Shown: in pieces, positions 53,109-63,335 of the stretch
How the letters are laid out: each line of letters starts with the position of its first letter
How positions within the stretch are numbered: the first letter of the stretch is position 1
From: Allomyces arbusculus
Taxonomy: Eukaryota; Blastocladiomycota; Blastocladiomycetes; Blastocladiales; Blastocladiaceae
Assembly (NCBI GenBank): GCA_027604705.1
Contig: JADHYV010000004.1
Span: forward strand, 434,001 to 498,000
Direction: 5' to 3'
Length of the DNA stretch: 64,000 nucleotides
Program-made: the position numbers and the translations under genes
Notes under the pieces: generated by a model
The model's input: only the letters and a program-made list of their open reading frames with translations
Databases searched by the model: none
Told to the model about the DNA's origin: nothing

Positions 53109-53725
53109 GCGCTGGTGAACAAGGGGCACACGCGTCGCCTACTTTTTTGGGTCGTTTGGTTTGGATGCATTTTGATTTTCGACGCAGGGTGTTGGTCCCA
53201 GCTTCCCGCTCTGCGGGTCCTTGGCGCGTCCTCGTCGATGGACGATGGTGGCATGTGTGTGTGCTTGGCAGGCATGGTGAGGGCGGGTTGGGTCAAGGTG
53301 GGCACAAGACACGTCACCGTCGTGACCACAACACAAGGCGGCCAAAAAGGAGAGACAACTTAGTCATGAGGCTTGCCTGCGCGCGTGCAACATGGGCGAC
53401 CTGGCCTGACCAGCTCTGACCGAGACCCGGCACCACCACCACCCCTTCCCCCACCACCATCGCCACCACCGCCGCACCTCTGTCACCCACGACGAACCGC
53501 CCGTCATCCTCGACGTCGCCTCGCTCACGCCTGCGCCCTGCTCGTCGCGCTCCTGCCCGCATTATCGTCCACGCCGTCGCCGCCGCCGCCTGCCTCCTGC
53601 TTCTCGGTATGCTGCCAGTGCTTCGCTTCTGCTGCTTCCTTCTGCGCGCGCCCTTCGCTCCTCCCTCGAGTGCCCGTGCAGCCGTGTCCACGGGCACCGT
53701 CGCTGCCGGGCGGCGGCGGGGGGGG

Positions 53726-53735
53726 NNNNNNNNNN
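53726..53735. other. Assembly gap (10 N)
   Basis: Ten Ns; true length unknown. Flanked by a G run on the left and long C runs on the right, unlike typical sequence in the window. Confidence 0.99.
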
Positions 53736-53898
53736 GCTACGCACGGGCCGCCCCCCGGCCCCCCCCCCCGGGGGCCGGCCCCCCCCGGACCCGGGGACCG
53801 TACGGGCCGTTCCGCTCCCACCCCCCCCCACCCCCCCCCTCCCCTCCCCTCCCCTCCAGCTCCCTCTCTCTCCTCCGCGCACGAGTTGCTCGCCCGCC

Positions 53899-53916
53899 AT
53901 GGAGCAGCCAGACTGA
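53899..53916 (+). promoter_or_regulatory. Upstream ORF 1 of the bZIP gene (5 codons)
   Basis: ATG GAG CAG CCA GAC TGA, preceded by GCCCGCC, a good start context. It lies 125 nt before the bZIP start codon and would be met by scanning ribosomes if the leader begins upstream of it. Confidence 0.5.
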
Positions 53917-54002
53917 CCGGCGGTCACCCCGTTGCTGCCCTCGCTCCCCCCGCACCAACCTCGCCACGATCCGTGACTGCGCGCCTTTGGTCCCTGCCCA
54001 CG

Positions 54003-54044
54003 ATGCCGCTGCCCAGCCATCCCGCCAGCCATCGTCCGCCATGA
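54003..54044 (+). promoter_or_regulatory. Upstream ORF 2 of the bZIP gene, overlapping its start
   Basis: A 13-codon frame (MPLPSHPASHRPP) whose TGA overlaps the bZIP ATG as ATGA. Ribosomes translating it would end exactly on the main start, a layout used for translational control by short upstream ORFs. Confidence 0.5.
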
Positions 54045-54220
54045 GCCATCTCGGCGACGGCACACTCGCCTTTGACGAGGACTTCACCATCTTTGACGAG
54101 CCCGCCGCCGCGGGCGCCGCCGCCGGCCATGCGTCGACCGCTGCTCCCCCACCCGCACCGGCGTCCGCGACCGCGGCCGCAACACTCGCGGCGCTTGCGC
54201 AGGCTGCGGCCTTCCAGCAA

Positions 54221-54252
<32 letters not shown>

Positions 54253-55843
54253 CGCTGCGCGACAAGCGCAAGCCGCCGCGCACGCGGCCGCAGTTGCCGC
54301 CGCGGCCACTTGCCCGTCATCGCCGAATCTGAGCCAGTACTACGCCCCGCCACCCCCACCGCCGTCGGCACACCACCCGTCGGCGATCACGATCCCCGCC
54401 GCCGGGTCGACTCCGGCGCCGCAGTCGTCGTCGAACGCGGCCGCTGCCGCTGCCGCAGCCGCTGCTGCCGCGGCGGCCGCCGCGCAGTTACAGGAATGGC
54501 ATCCGGCCACGCTCATGTCGCCGTCGTACACGCCCGCGACCGTCTTCGACTCGCCCGGGCTCGGGTACGACGCGTCCGCTTTGTTTTCGCCGGCGTTGCT
54601 GGACCATTCGCCGTACCTGGACGTCGCCTCGCCGCTGATCGAGTCCGAGTCGACGGCGGCGGCCGTCGCACAGTTGGCGTCGGTCTTGCCGGACGCGGCG
54701 GCCAAGTTTTTCCCGGATTTGGGACCGCCGGTCCCGCCGCAGCCGCAGGTGTCGCAGCAGGGGCAGCAAGGGGGGAATAACCCGTATGCGGCAGCGGCGG
54801 CCGCAGCAGCCCTCGCGGCCATGACGTCGCCGTACTTGGGGATGCACGGGTCGTTTATGCCCACGCAGCAGCAGCAACAGCACCAGCAGCAGGCGGCGCC
54901 GTCATTGTTCCCGGTCAACGGGCCGTCGTACGCCCAGCAACAGCAACAGCAGGCGCAAGCGCAAGCGCAACAGGCCGCGCAGCAGCAAGCGCAGCAACAG
55001 GCCGCACACCAGCAAGCGCAGGCGCGGCAGCAGCAACTGCAACGGCAACAGTCGCAACAGCTCGCGCAGCAACAAGCCGCGGCAACGCAGCAGTTGCAGC
55101 ACCAGCAGCAGCAGCAGGCTGCGGCGCTGCAGGCACAGCACGCACGGCAGACCCAGCAGCAGCAGCAGCAGCGTTTCACGCCCAACAACGGCCCTCCCCG
55201 CGTGTCCCCCACGGCGCAGTACCCGACCCCAGCGGCCGCGGCTCCACCGGGCACTGCCGCGGGAACGCTCCCGGCTTCACGGTCCTCGGCATCGCTCGGT
55301 CTCCTGCGCACGTCGCCGATCCCGCACTCCTCGACTGCCTCGTCTACGAGCCCGAGCGCGCGCCCGTCCCCCACGGGCTCGACATGGCTCTCCGGTCCGA
55401 ACCCTGCCGCCGCGGCCACCTTGCACCGCCCGCCACCCGCCAAGCGCGCGCGCGCGTCCGAGGACCCAATCGACTACGATGACCCCGAGTCTCCTCCCGA
55501 CATATCCATGGCAGCGCCGACCGTCGATCCGGTCGCCGTGAAACGCGCCAAGAACACGGACGCGGCGCGCCGGTCGCGTTTGAAAAAGGTGAAGCGCATG
55601 GAAGCGCTGGAAACGCGCGTGACGGAACTTGAAGAGGAGAACAAGGCCCTCACGCTGAAATTGGCCGTGGGCGAGAACGAGCGCGCGAATTGGGCGGCGA
55701 AAGAGGCCGAGTTGAAGGCGCGGATCACATACCTTGAAGATAAGCTGTTCTCGGCCGCAGCCGCGGCCGCAACGGCGGCGGCGGCACATGCGGTGCCGGA
55801 CGGGCCGACGTCCCCGCGAGGAACGGGCGGGAGGCCGAATTGA
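54041..55843 (+). CDS. Gcn4/cpc-1-like bZIP transcription factor
   Basis: 600 residues, single exon, ATG 54041. The DNA-binding end is Gcn4-like: DPVAVKRAKNTDAARRSR followed by LKKVKRMEALETRVTELEEE and leucine-zipper heptads (Gcn4: DPAALKRARNTEAARRSR). NTDAARRSR keeps the Asn, two Ala and Arg that read the TGACTCA site. The rest is a very long Gln/Ala-rich region: a CAG-type run near the N terminus (QQQQQQQQQ), several Ala runs, and a Gln-rich stretch at about 270-380, interrupted by acidic/aromatic islands (FDEDFTIFDEP, VFDSPGLGYDASALFSPALL, PYLDVASPLIESES, FFPDLGPP) that look like activation segments. A role in general amino-acid control is inferred from the bZIP and supported by two upstream ORFs in the leader. 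The zipper is longer than in Gcn4. Confidence 0.85.
54220..54252 (+). repeat. CAG-type trinucleotide run encoding polyglutamine
   Basis: About ten consecutive CAG/CAA codons in the bZIP gene (HQQQQQQQQQH), a likely length-variable microsatellite. A separate Gln-rich stretch lies at 54930-55170 with mixed CAA/CAG/GCA codons. Confidence 0.8.
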
Positions 55844-56211
55844 TAACGGATGGGTCGGTGGAGAGGAGAAGTCAGAAGGACGGGGTGCCTTTTGTGCAAG
55901 ATACGAACATTCTCGATCTGTGTATTTTTCAGTGCCGCTCTGCGCCTGGCCCACAACTGCATCCTTGACGACAGAAAACAGGCATCGGTCTCGTCGCCAT
56001 CTCGTCGAGGAAACGGCGATTGAATCAACGCATTGAATCCTGGAGTCTCGGATTGCTGTTTCTGGCAGTGAACAAACAACGCCAACGATGACACCAACAC
56101 GACAACAACAGTGACAAGAACACTCTTTGTCTACTCAATATCGGACACGCACGCTATGATACAAGACCCTCATCCACGCCCCCAAAACCGACGCAAAAAA
56201 TCGTACGCGGA
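55844..56211. other. Convergent 3' region (bZIP / metalloprotease-like)
   Basis: Relatively AT-rich shared 3' flank with several CAACAA/ACAACA tracts around 56080-56115. No gene seen. Confidence 0.5.
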
Positions 56212-57678
56212 TCACGCCTGCATCTCAATCCACACGTTATTCTGCTTGAGCGCGATCCAATCTTTCCGCACGCCATACAACCACACCAACCCGAGCGACA
56301 CGGCGACACACACATTCACGACGGGCCACGGCGTCGACTTGATCCAGTTCCAGCGCCACTGCAAGACATCGATCCGCTCCACTGCCAAGAAATGCGAGTC
56401 TTTAGTCGCGGCATACGCCCACTGCTTGGCATCCGCTTCGCGGTCAGTCTTGGACGCCGTATACCCGAGCGCGCGCAGCATTGCCGACAGATTGGGCCCC
56501 AGGGTCGCATTAAACGGCCGCCCCATGTAGGCGCCCGTATCGGAAATCAGCGGGTAGTCGGGCGAGTCCTTGTAGGTTTCCGAATCCAGGTGCACGGCGG
56601 AATTGGCCGTCACATTGCCCGCGGGCGTATCGACCAGGACGATGTGGTCGTCGAGTTTCGTCCGGTCGGGCGCGAACCCGACGGCGCGCGGGGTCGACAG
56701 CAGCGTGGCCAATTCCTTGGCGGCCTTGTAGGCGTCGGGGGCGTCGCGCTGCATCGCGGTCCCCAGGTCGGTCGGTTTGATCGTCGCCCATTTCGGCTGA
56801 TACGTCTGGATCGTGCGAATCACGTCGGTCAATGGCCGCTTGCCCTTCACGTCGACGAGGTGCGTCACGTATTGCGGCGTGTCGGTCGTCCAATTGGTCC
56901 AGAGCAACTTGCCGCCAATAATCACCATCGGCTGCTGCCATGGCAGGACGGCGCCGGGCACCGTCGCCATATCGAACCCGGTAAACGACACGCCGAACCC
57001 GTGCATCAACTCGTGCTGCATCGTGATGCGCACGTCCATTTGGCCCCGGTTGATCCCTTCGGGCGGGGCATGGTCCGGGAAAAACCAACCCTCCCAGTCG
57101 GACCGGACTTGCAGCATGATGTCCGCCGGGAAATCAAACGCGAGCCTCGACCCGTCCTGCGCGCGCAAACCCGCACTCGCCAACAATTTGACCACGGCCG
57201 ACGACACAAACACCGGGCTCGGTCCCGCGGCCTTCGGGTCGGCGCGCTGCAAGTCCCAGAACCGCACGGGGGACGCAAACGCGAGCGCGTGCTGGTGCGA
57301 GAGCGCCGACGCGCACCGTGCCGACGTGCCCGAATCTTCTTCGGCAAACGCGTCGACGGCTTCTTCGCAGAATGGGATAAACGACGCGTCGAGCGCGAGT
57401 GGGGCCGCACCGTGTGCGCCCAACCCGAGTTGCGTCTCGAACGAGTCCATGACTTCGCGCAGCGCAGAGAAGAAGGAGCCGCAGCTGTAGGTCGGTGGTG
57501 CATTAAGCGGGATGAGGCAGGTCACGGATGCGGTCACGCCGCCGTTGCTGCTCGAGATGGTGGTTTGCTCAATGTCGAGGCCGAGCCGAGACTCGTTGGC
57601 ATGGGTGGCCGTGGCGGCGAGTAGCGCGACGAGGGCGGCCAGTAGCACGACGCGCAGCAGTGTCCTTGGTGGCGGCAT
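56212..57678 (-). CDS. Secreted, possibly C-terminally anchored metalloprotease-like protein
   Basis: 488 residues from ATG 57678; in-frame ATGs at 57714 and 57747 lie upstream, but MPPPRTLLRVVLLAALVALL gives the best signal peptide, ending near ATATHA. The body has evenly spread residues and several Cys (TCLIPLNAPPTYSCGSFF, FIPFCEEAVDAF, SARCASAL). A zinc-type motif HELMHGFG stands at about residue 224 (VRITMQHELMHGFGVSFTGF), fitting HExxH of metallopeptidases; no third zinc His follows at the metzincin distance, so a Glu downstream would have to serve (gluzincin-like) or the protein may not be active. Near the C terminus WPVVNVCVAVSLGLVWLYGV is a membrane helix, leaving a short tail. I do not recognise the family. 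Confidence 0.75.
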   Translation of the reverse strand: MPPPRTLLRVVLLAALVALLAATATHANESRLGLDIEQTTISSSNGGVTASVTCLIPLNAPPTYSCGSFFSALREVMDSFETQLGLGAHGAAPLALDASFIPFCEEAVDAFAEEDSGTSARCASALSHQHALAFASPVRFWDLQRADPKAAGPSPVFVSSAVVKLLASAGLRAQDGSRLAFDFPADIMLQVRSDWEGWFFPDHAPPEGINRGQMDVRITMQHELMHGFGVSFTGFDMATVPGAVLPWQQPMVIIGGKLLWTNWTTDTPQYVTHLVDVKGKRPLTDVIRTIQTYQPKWATIKPTDLGTAMQRDAPDAYKAAKELATLLSTPRAVGFAPDRTKLDDHIVLVDTPAGNVTANSAVHLDSETYKDSPDYPLISDTGAYMGRPFNATLGPNLSAMLRALGYTASKTDREADAKQWAYAATKDSHFLAVERIDVLQWRWNWIKSTPWPVVNVCVAVSLGLVWLYGVRKDWIALKQNNVWIEMQA

Positions 57679-58416
57679 GGTTGTTGGTGGAGCGACGGCG
57701 CGCGGGCGGCTTGGCATGGTCGTGGTATGCAATGGAGGCCGTGCCATGGAGGTCGTGCGATGGATGCGAAATTCGCTCGAGCGCTGGCAACTTGGAACTT
57801 GGACTTACTGGCAGCAACAGCCCGAAGCCCAGGCGGCACAGGCTCGGCTCGAGCGTCTATTGCGCGGGAATGCTGCCAGTCCTGGTGCAAGCTGGTCGAC
57901 TGGCGTGCGGTTGAGTTGAGTGGGTTCGCCGACGTGCTGCTGCAAGGGCTGCAGGCTGCACGCTCGACCGGGGCCAGCTGATGGCGAAAGTGGCCCAGCA
58001 CCAAGCGGACTTTGACGTGGCGACGTGCAGTGCAGATGAGGTGGATGCAGCGTGAAGGTGATGTTTGTGGCAGAGCTGCATTTCTGTGAGTGGGAGACAT
58101 GCGCGAGACGCGCCTTTGGCAAGCCGCGTTTCTCAGCCGCGCATCGCCTTCGTCGCCCACCTCGTGCGCCTCGCGCCGGCTGCAGTGCTGCATCCATTCA
58201 ACGGGCCCCGACCACCACGCTCGCCACCGACGACGACGGCAGCGACGACGGCGACGTCGGTCGAGTGCTCCACCAGCTGCCTCTCTCCCCGCCAAAAGGC
58301 TTCCGACCAGTTTGCATACGCGCGGCACCGCCAGCCCTAGTGCTCCGCCGCCATTTCGCCCCTTCGCATCGACCTCTTGCTGCAGCTTCGCCAACGCAAC
58401 CCCAAGCTCGCCGCCC
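57679..58416. other. Divergent region (metalloprotease-like / LIM protein)
   Basis: About 740 nt holding both promoters; no TATA box. The plus-strand frame open from 58052 reaches the LIM gene only without its intron and is not taken as coding. Confidence 0.45.
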
Positions 58417-60298
58417 ATGGACCTCGGCCTCCCGCTCTTCAAGTGCCGCGACTGCGGCCGCGACGTCGACGACCCGACCACGCATGTTTGCGCCCGTATG
58501 CATCGCATCGCCTGTTCTTAGGGGGGTTGGTGACCGACCGGTACTGACGGCGAGGAATTGCACCTCCGGTCGTCCAGTGACAGCGCCCAAGAAGCAGGCT
58601 GCCCCTGCTGCGCCAAGGCCAGCTGCGAACTCGGGTCGCGGATACGGCAGCTCTCCGCCAAGCGCTCCGCGCTCCGACGATTACGGCGGCCGGAACATCC
58701 GCGGTGGGCGCGGTCAGGACGACAGCTATGTCCGTGACCACCGGCCAACCGACCGCTATGACCGGCACCGCGACGACCGGTACCAAGATGACCGCTACAA
58801 CGACCGATATGGCAACGACCGCCGTTACGACGGTCACGGCGGTCACGACCGTCATGACTCGCACAATGACCAATCCGACCGGCGGTACAATGGCTCCAAA
58901 GACCTCCAGCACGACAGCGGCCGGCGGCACGAGGAGCGCGGTAACTCGTACGACAGCTACGAGCACAGCGCGCCAAGCAAGGACCCGTACGGCGCGCCAT
59001 CCAATGGTCGCGTCCCGTCGCAGGAAGGGTCTGACGTGGGTGCTCCGAACGCACCGATTTCTGGTGCTGCAGGCGCGGCCAAGAAGGGCCTTGACTTTCT
59101 CTCGTTGTCGGTCGGCAAGTTGTTTAGCGGGTCCAATGCCAATGCGCCCGCTGACACCAAGCCCGACGCTGCTCCGCCAAAACCCGCCGCGACGACGACC
59201 GACTCGGCGATTGACGGCATGTCGCGGCACCTCGCCGACACGCGACTCGAAGCCGCCGACCGGTACCGGCGCACGTCTTCTCCAGCCCCAGCCGCGGCCA
59301 CGCCGGCACCGTCCGCCGCGTCGACCATCCCGCTGAGTGAGATCATGCTCTACAAGGACGCCAAGTCGCTGACGTGCACGGGCGCGTGCAAAGGTCGGAT
59401 CTGGAAAGGTGAGGAAATCGTCTTGATTGGCGACGACGTGTTGCACGCCAAGTGCTGTGTCTGCGCCGAGTGCAGCGAGACGGCTGCCGGCGACGAGTAC
59501 GGTTCGGACGGGTGGATCTCGCACGAGCCCGGGCGGATCATCGTGTGTGCCAATTGCCTCGAAAACGCTCATCAGCCTGGCCACGACGAGGACGCAGGGT
59601 ACCACCGCGACGAGCCACCCGTTCACGCACCGCCGAAGCCCACACCGCTCCCACCACCCGTGGTTGCCCCGGAGCCCGATTTCCCGACGTGCGGCACGTG
59701 CCGGCTGTCGATTATGCCGGGCGACCAGGTCGTCGAGCACGCAAAACTGCCGGACATGCACCACGCGCGCTGTCTCGACTGCGCGCAGTGCCAGAGGCCC
59801 TTGTCGGCGACGCTGTCGCCCACGAACCCGGTACACGTCCGGCAAGGCCGCCCGCTGTGCCATCCGTGCTACTTGCAGACTCTCCCGCGGTGCGGTGGGT
59901 GCAAGAACGTGATTACGCGCGACACGCGCGTCGTGGCCGCGCTCGGGCGCAAGTACCACCCGCAATGCTTTGGGTGTGTGCGGTGCGGCAAGAATTTCCC
60001 GGACAAGTCGTTTTACGTTCTCAACAACGAGCCCTACGACAAGTGGTGCTACCACGAGGCGAACGGGTCGTTGTGTGGTGGGTGTGGGCATCCGATCGAG
60101 GGCGCGTGCGCGTGTGTCGTCGAAGGGCGGTTCCATCCGCGGTGCTTTTGTTGTGCGGCATGCCATGTGGCGCTAAACGATGTGTACTTTGCGTTTGAAG
60201 GGCGCGCGTTTTGCGAGGTGCATATTGCCGAGGTGCAGCGGCGGCGCGGTGGGGGGAAGGCCGAGCGGCGGCAGACGTTTTTCAAGCAGATGTCGTAG
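58417..60298 (+). CDS. Multi-LIM-domain protein (paxillin/Pxl1-like arrangement)
   Basis: 599 residues from exons 58417-58495 and 58578-60298. The first exon encodes MDLGLPLFKCRDCGRDVDDP ending HVCA, a small CxxC...HxC motif. A disordered basic region rich in Asp/Arg/Tyr follows (RYDRHRDDRYQDDRYNDRYG). Three to four LIM modules fill the C-terminal half: CTGACKGRIWKGEEIVLIGD with HAKCCVCAEC; CGTCRLSIMPGD with HHARCLDCAQCQRPL and GRPLCHPCY; CGGCKNVITRDTRVVAALGR with YHPQCFGCVRCGKNF; and CGGCGHPIEGACACVVEGR with FHPRCFCCAACHVAL and AFCEVH. LIM domains bind partners at actin structures; yeast Pxl1 and animal paxillin have such C-terminal arrays, but orthology is not certain. The first module has an insertion between its two zinc fingers. 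Confidence 0.88.
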
Positions 60299-60944
60299 TC
60301 GCGGGTTGGGGTGGCGAGGATGCAGAGCGTGGACGCTGTGCGAATAATCAACTATTTATCATCTCTTGGCCTCAGAGTGACGGCCAGCGTTGGGTCGCGC
60401 CGGACGCTTCGCTCACCCTGGCCGCTGACACGGCGAAGGCGTGACTCACGCATCGAACCGCCGCTCACGCGGAGGCGACGGCAGGCGCGCGCTGATCACG
60501 CACCATCACGTTGGTCGGTTGTCAGGGGCCCGCGCGCTGTGGTTTGCGTTGCCACCAAGCTGCCAAAGCGGAAATCCGCGCAGATTTGGCTGCAGCTGCA
60601 GCTGCGCTGCTGAACAAGCCGCGCTCTTTCAACACGGCCCTCTCGCTGCCTTGCTCCAACAAGAGAACCACAGACCACCACCACCACCACCAACAACAAC
60701 AAGGCCAACCACCAACGCAACAGCTATACCGACGCCGGCGGGCGCTGCCATGATTATTACGCACCGCCCGAACCAGCAGCGCAACGCATAACCGATCCGC
60801 CACGTCCTGCCATAACGTGGACCGCGCCGCGCTCAACTTGCAACGGCAATCGTTCACCGACCAGCCAGCCGCTCGTTCAAACCACAGCCCGACCCGACCC
60901 AAGCCGATTGTTCGTTCGCCCGCCCTCGCGCATCGTCCCCGTTC
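60299..60944. other. Intergenic region, nothing recognised
   Basis: 3' flank of the LIM gene and promoter of the Mdm31-like gene, with an ACCACCACCACCAACAACAA microsatellite-like patch at about 60675-60700. No gene seen. Confidence 0.45.
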
Positions 60945-63335
60945 ATGTGGTCCGCGGTCCGCGCCGCCGCTGCTCTTGCGCCATGGCGCACGCGCGCATC
61001 CGCAATACGCCCCGGGGTCTGGCCGTCCCTGTCGCGCCTGATCGCCCCACCGCCGCGCCCGCCATTACGTCCCCCCCTCTCGTCACTGCGATCAGCCTGG
61101 ACTGCACCTGCCACCCGCCCGTACTCGCTCTGGACCGCGTCGTCCCTCCCGCCAAGGCTGCGCACGACCCCACGGCTCCTTGTCCACCCGCTCGCGCGAC
61201 GCGGCCTGGCCAGTTCCACGCAACCTCCCCCCTCGCTGCGCACCTACCTGCACTACCTGCGCGCGCGCGTCGCCGGCATGTTCAAGCGGCCGTCGCGCCC
61301 CTGGACCGTTGACGACGTGCTGGCCATGGCCTCGTGGCTGTTTGTCGGCAACTCGCTTTTGCTGCTGGTCGGGACCACGACGTGCGTCTCCGTCATTCTC
61401 TGGGTCGCCAACAGTTTCCAGTTCCAGGAACTCGTTGCTCGCGCTGTCGGTTGGTACTTGACGCGATCCACGGGCGCGACGGTGATTTTCGAGTCAGCGA
61501 TCGTGCCCAACTGGAAAGACGGGAAGATTGCGCTCAAGAACGTGACCGTGCGCCGGATGCACGCGCTCGACGAGTCGCAGCTCGCGCCGCATTATTACTA
61601 TTACTCGGACGAGGAGGCCGAGGAACTGGCAGCTGCCGCTGCAGCCAGTGCATCGTCCTCGTCCTCGAAATCGTCCAGTGGAGGGTCCTCTTCGGTCGTC
61701 TACGCGTCCGGCACCGACCCGCCGCAGCCGCCCACCGCCTCCTCCCTCGCTGCCGCATCCATTTCTCCCCCCGCTGCCCCGGGGGACGTCTTCACGCGGC
61801 CGCAACTGCCGCGCCCACCACGTCCCGTCTCGCGCGACGCCAACAACTTCACCAAGTACGAGGTGCGCATCGCGTCGATCGACGTGACGCTCGACCTGAT
61901 CCGGTGGCTCGACGGCAAGGGACTCGTCAAGGACATGGTCGTCAAGGGCGTGCGCGGGATCATCGACCGCCGCGACGTTTTTTGGGACGACGATGCTGTC
62001 ACCCCGCCACGGCGCGTCCACCAGCCGGGCGACTTTGATATGGAACGGGTGGTCATCGAGGACTTGTTCCTGACGGTGTACAACCCGAATTTCCGGCCGT
62101 ATTCGGTGTCGGTGTTCAATGCGGACTTGCCGCGGTTGCGGAAACAGTGGCTGCTCTACGATATCATTTGCGCGTCGTCGCTCGTCGGATTGTTTGATAA
62201 TTGCTTGTTCTCGCTGCATACGCCGCAGCACCCGGCGGATTTGTTTGTCGATCCGACGACGGCCGGTGCCGCGGGGATCCTCGATGCGAACGTGCAGGAC
62301 GACGAAGCGGCGGGAAGCGACGAGTGGGTCGGATTGCCGCGGCGCGTCACGCGGCTCAAGGTCGACGGCGTCCCGATCGACCATCTGAATTATGGGACGA
62401 CGGGACCGTTTGGCTGGATTATTGGTGGCACGCTCGATATCACGGCGCTGATCCATATCCCACGCCGGCCGCAAGAGTATACGCTGCAGCCGGACGACTT
62501 GCTCGCGCAACTCGTCGGCGAAATCAAGGCCTCGGCGCTCGGCAAAATTGAGCGCGTTGGCGGCGAGGACGACGACGAGGATAAGTCGAAGCGGCCGACC
62601 GACCGGCTGCGCAGGAGGCTCCGCAAGGTGCGCGAGTCGTTGCGGACCAAGCGCGACGGCGATGAGGGCGAGGAACTGGAGGAGGTCGAGGATCCGGTCG
62701 TGGTCGAGCCGGCGCCAGTCACGTCGGACCTCGCTGCGTCGACCGACTCCCCCGTCGAGCCTGCAGCCCCGACCGCGGACGCGGACCCCACGACGCCGCC
62801 GCCCACCGCGACCACGACCACCGGCCGCACCCTCTGCATGGACCTCGACCTGCGCTTCAACAACCTGCGCGCGTCCGTGCCGCTCTACTCGCGCGACCTG
62901 CCGTATCTGACGACCAACGCCCTCGTGCGCCCGGTCGTCGGGTACATGAACGCGCACCGGACGGCGATCCCGCTCACGTGCAGAATAACGCTCCCGCTAT
63001 CCAATTTCGACGGCGCCTGGACCATCTACGACTCGCAGCTCGCTGACGCGCTGGCCATGTCCATTGGGCGCGCAATGGTCCGGTCGATGTTGGACGACGC
63101 GGATCGCGCGCGGCGAATTCGGAAGGTCGGGCTGTGGTCGGTGCGGACGGCCGCGGAAGCAGTGGCCGCGGTGTGGCAGTACGTGTCGGGAGCGAAGAGC
63201 CTGGTGCATTTCCTTGAGGGCGCGCTGCGCGCGCGCGCGATTGAGGCGGCGGCCGCGGCGCCGTCGCATACGGTGGGGGTCGGAGTGGAGCCGAGTGCGA
63301 GGGGGAGGACAGGGGCGGAGCCGTGGACCGGATGA
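60945..63335 (+). CDS. MDM31: Mdm31/Mdm32-family mitochondrial inner-membrane protein
   Basis: 796 residues, single exon. An arginine-rich mitochondrial presequence (MWSAVRAAAALAPWRTRASA) leads to a matrix segment, then PWTVDDVLAMASWLFVGNSL and LLLVGTTTCVSVILWVANSF (first membrane helix region), VGWYLTRSTGATVIFESAIV, NWKDGKIALKNVTVRR, YEVRIASIDVTLDLIRWLDG, KGLVKDMVVKGVRGIIDRR, ERVVIEDLFLTVYNPNFRPY, LRKQWLLYDIICASSLVGLF, DHLNYGTTGPFGWIIGGTLD and DLDLRFNNLRASVPLYSRDL. These are the Mdm31/32 family blocks; yeast Mdm31 and Mdm32 act in mitochondrial morphology, mtDNA inheritance and lipid transfer. The family resembles bridge-like lipid-transfer folds. Two acidic/low-complexity inserts (Ser run at 1661-type position 230-260, and the Glu/Thr-rich 560-640 region) are lineage-specific. 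Confidence 0.93.
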   Translation: MWSAVRAAAALAPWRTRASAIRPGVWPSLSRLIAPPPRPPLRPPLSSLRSAWTAPATRPYSLWTASSLPPRLRTTPRLLVHPLARRGLASSTQPPPSLRTYLHYLRARVAGMFKRPSRPWTVDDVLAMASWLFVGNSLLLLVGTTTCVSVILWVANSFQFQELVARAVGWYLTRSTGATVIFESAIVPNWKDGKIALKNVTVRRMHALDESQLAPHYYYYSDEEAEELAAAAAASASSSSSKSSSGGSSSVVYASGTDPPQPPTASSLAAASISPPAAPGDVFTRPQLPRPPRPVSRDANNFTKYEVRIASIDVTLDLIRWLDGKGLVKDMVVKGVRGIIDRRDVFWDDDAVTPPRRVHQPGDFDMERVVIEDLFLTVYNPNFRPYSVSVFNADLPRLRKQWLLYDIICASSLVGLFDNCLFSLHTPQHPADLFVDPTTAGAAGILDANVQDDEAAGSDEWVGLPRRVTRLKVDGVPIDHLNYGTTGPFGWIIGGTLDITALIHIPRRPQEYTLQPDDLLAQLVGEIKASALGKIERVGGEDDDEDKSKRPTDRLRRRLRKVRESLRTKRDGDEGEELEEVEDPVVVEPAPVTSDLAASTDSPVEPAAPTADADPTTPPPTATTTTGRTLCMDLDLRFNNLRASVPLYSRDLPYLTTNALVRPVVGYMNAHRTAIPLTCRITLPLSNFDGAWTIYDSQLADALAMSIGRAMVRSMLDDADRARRIRKVGLWSVRTAAEAVAAVWQYVSGAKSLVHFLEGALRARAIEAAAAAPSHTVGVGVEPSARGRTGAEPWTG

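Larger units (their letters stand above)
53109..54040. other. ARP2 3' flank and bZIP leader, with an assembly gap
   Basis: No gene of its own. The right half must include the bZIP promoter and 5' leader, with two short upstream ORFs. Ten Ns at 53726-53735 sit in G/C homopolymers (53717-53870) that look like error-prone sequence. Confidence 0.55.

Noticed and set aside
56392-57624. 410-codon plus-strand open frame opposite the metalloprotease-like gene
   Set aside because: Arginine-rich shadow; the minus strand has signal peptide, HExxH and membrane helix.
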